Assembly: GCA_031771865.1 (NCBI GenBank)
Contig: JASISA010000001.1
Coordinates: 2,108,001 to 2,172,000 of the forward strand
DNA length: 64,000 nt
From: Nothophaeocryptopus gaeumannii
Lineage: Eukaryota > Ascomycota > Dothideomycetes > Mycosphaerellales > Mycosphaerellaceae
Reading direction: 5' to 3'
Below, in pieces: positions 62,695 through 64,000 of this stretch. The notes under the pieces are model-generated. The model was not told the origin of the DNA, made no database searches, and was given only the letters and a program-made list of their open reading frames with translations. The position numbers and the translations under genes are program-made. How positions within the stretch are numbered: the stretch's first letter is position 1; each line of letters starts with the position of its first letter.

Positions 62695-63889
62695 ATGTCA
62701 ACAGGACCACAACCTTACTCGCAGAGCGAGGCAGCAGCTCGCTTCAAGGAATTCAGACCACTCCCTAGCAACGATCTCTGGCGCATGAGTGAATGGTACA
62801 CCAACACAGAACTCAATCACCGCGCAAACAGCCACCCACTGAGGAGACCGAAGGGCAAAGCAAAGTACGAGGAGAACAGTTACTTCACAAACAGCTCCAA
62901 CAGGGTACCAAAGAAACTCGCCAATAATCACGGAATTGTCCCAGACCTGTTTGTCTACCAATCTCGACAACGCCGTCTGCGAAGTCTGAGAACTCGTTTT
63001 GGCGTTTCCCATACCTCGCATCCGGAATGGAGTCTACTCCGATCACCTTTCTTGTCCTATGCCCGCAAAGTCGCTGATAAAGGCTTGATCACAAATGTCG
63101 AAGCAGATGCTGCCCGTGCTGAGTTCCCGAGGAACACGACCGCGCAGCCCATCAGAATACTGAGAACGAGTGTCCTCATGCAGACACTTCCGGGTCTCCA
63201 GGCCACTTCGCCAGTAATCGATAGCGTCATCACTACGCTAAAGACCAATTTCGAGAACTTCTCAGAGGAATGCCCATTCTCGATCTTTGCCGATGCGTTT
63301 CCAACTGACCCGAACAACACGGTGTTCCGTGACTACTTCTACAACAATGTTCAGGACTTGACAGACATCCATGGCGATGCCATTCTCAGCAACTTCATGA
63401 TCTCAACGTTCATCGACTGGTGCCCCTGAAGGCACCCACCGACAGCGCCTTCTCCGCTCGGCTACATGATGCAGGAAGCCAAGCAATTTGGCAGAGATGC
63501 AGGCACCGTGCTGCCAAATATGCCACCTGAGGCTAACCAGTTCCTCGAAAGTATTGTGCACGGACTGCACATCAGAAGCCTTGTGGCCAGACGCTTCACA
63601 TCACTTGAGCGCTGCCGCAGCAGTGCAAGCGTTTGGCGGCCGGCTTGACAAGAAGGCGCTGCTAGAATTCGCCACATCGTACCAACGAGACGGCGCTACT
63701 CTTCCTCATGGCGTAGACAACGATACGTTGCTCTCTCGAGCTACTCGTAAGGCCGTGTACGATTGGTTGCGTGGCGAGAACATTGAAAGAGGGACCATCT
63801 TCGAAAACGTGCAGATCTCGATTGAGATGACACTCAGCGATCCCGACGAGGATGTTATGGATTTGCTGATCTCGGGAGACCTTGACTAA
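62695..63889 (+). pseudogene. Unknown gene broken by an in-frame TGA and a frameshift
   Basis: A frame from ATG 62695 encodes 244 residues (start SEAAARFKEFRPLPSNDLWR, later LTDIHGDAILSNFMISTFID) and stops at TGA 63427-63429. Past the stop the same frame stays coding-like (HPPTAPSPLGYMMQEAKQFG, then EANQFLESIVHGLH). About 63565-63610 it must shift to the frame reading LWPDASHHLSAAAAVQAFGG and KALLEFATSYQRDGATLPHG, which ends at 63889 (LLISGDLD). No intron fits either lesion. The TGA could derive from CGA. No family recognised. Confidence 0.5.
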
Positions 63890-64000
63890 GATCGAGAAGG
63901 AGGGTTTTTACTGCTTTGGTATTAAGATTCGAAGGGCTTGGTCTCAAGCCTTGGTAGCCTGCGTGCCGAAGTAGCGTTTTCTCCAATCTGAAACTTTGCA

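Overview
The window is nuclear DNA of a filamentous ascomycete (Pezizomycotina). I infer Dothideomycetes from family content, but no marker in the window proves it. The evidence is compact genes with 46-80 nt GT-AG introns carrying CTAAC/CTGAC-type branch sites, long intronless reading frames, and typical fungal families: a Zn2Cys6 regulator, an AA11 monooxygenase, a DUF3433 membrane protein, NmrA-like and SDR enzymes, a membrane LysM protein and a GPI-type wall protein. Genes lie on both strands with no operon logic.

Layout. 1-4 kb: a partial epimerase-like gene, a degraded BTB-like frame and an unknown helical protein. 4-11.4 kb: ELP3 and LSC1 diverge from one promoter; an OCRL-type inositol 5-phosphatase follows. 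11.4-14.3 kb: no intact gene, but stop-interrupted reading frames that look like decayed coding DNA. 14.3-25.8 kb: AA11 monooxygenase, DUF3433 protein, a Rheb-like GTPase fused to a long N-terminal region, a PNRC/EDC-type decapping activator and a PhyH dioxygenase. 25.8-28.6 kb: SDR and NmrA-like oxidoreductases. 28.6-31.5 kb: largely empty, ending in the long pyrimidine-rich leader of GSK-3. 31.5-42.4 kb: conserved housekeeping genes (GSK-3, MTO1/MnmG, a SLP1-type SUN protein, a PPxY protein, RMP1, ATG101).

42.7-44.3 kb holds the most unusual feature: four copies of a ~190-bp core spaced 453-507 bp apart. Each has a perfect pol III B-box match on the minus strand and a long hairpin whose only mismatches become G-U pairs in a minus-strand RNA. 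44.5-59 kb is accessory: two disordered proteins, RNase T2, a Zn2Cys6 regulator, a poly-Gln repeat-family remnant, a LysM membrane protein and a large wall protein carrying a frame-breaking 22-bp duplication. 59.6-64 kb: NOP2, a small membrane ORF and a broken unknown gene.

Functional links are modest. ELP3 and MTO1 both modify wobble uridine of tRNA, in the cytosol and mitochondrion respectively. RMP1 and NOP2 both act in rRNA maturation. AA11, the LysM protein and the wall protein all concern the cell surface or chitin. Several accessory frames (12.1, 52.2, 55.7 and 63.4 kb) carry stops or frameshifts, so gene decay is concentrated outside the housekeeping blocks.
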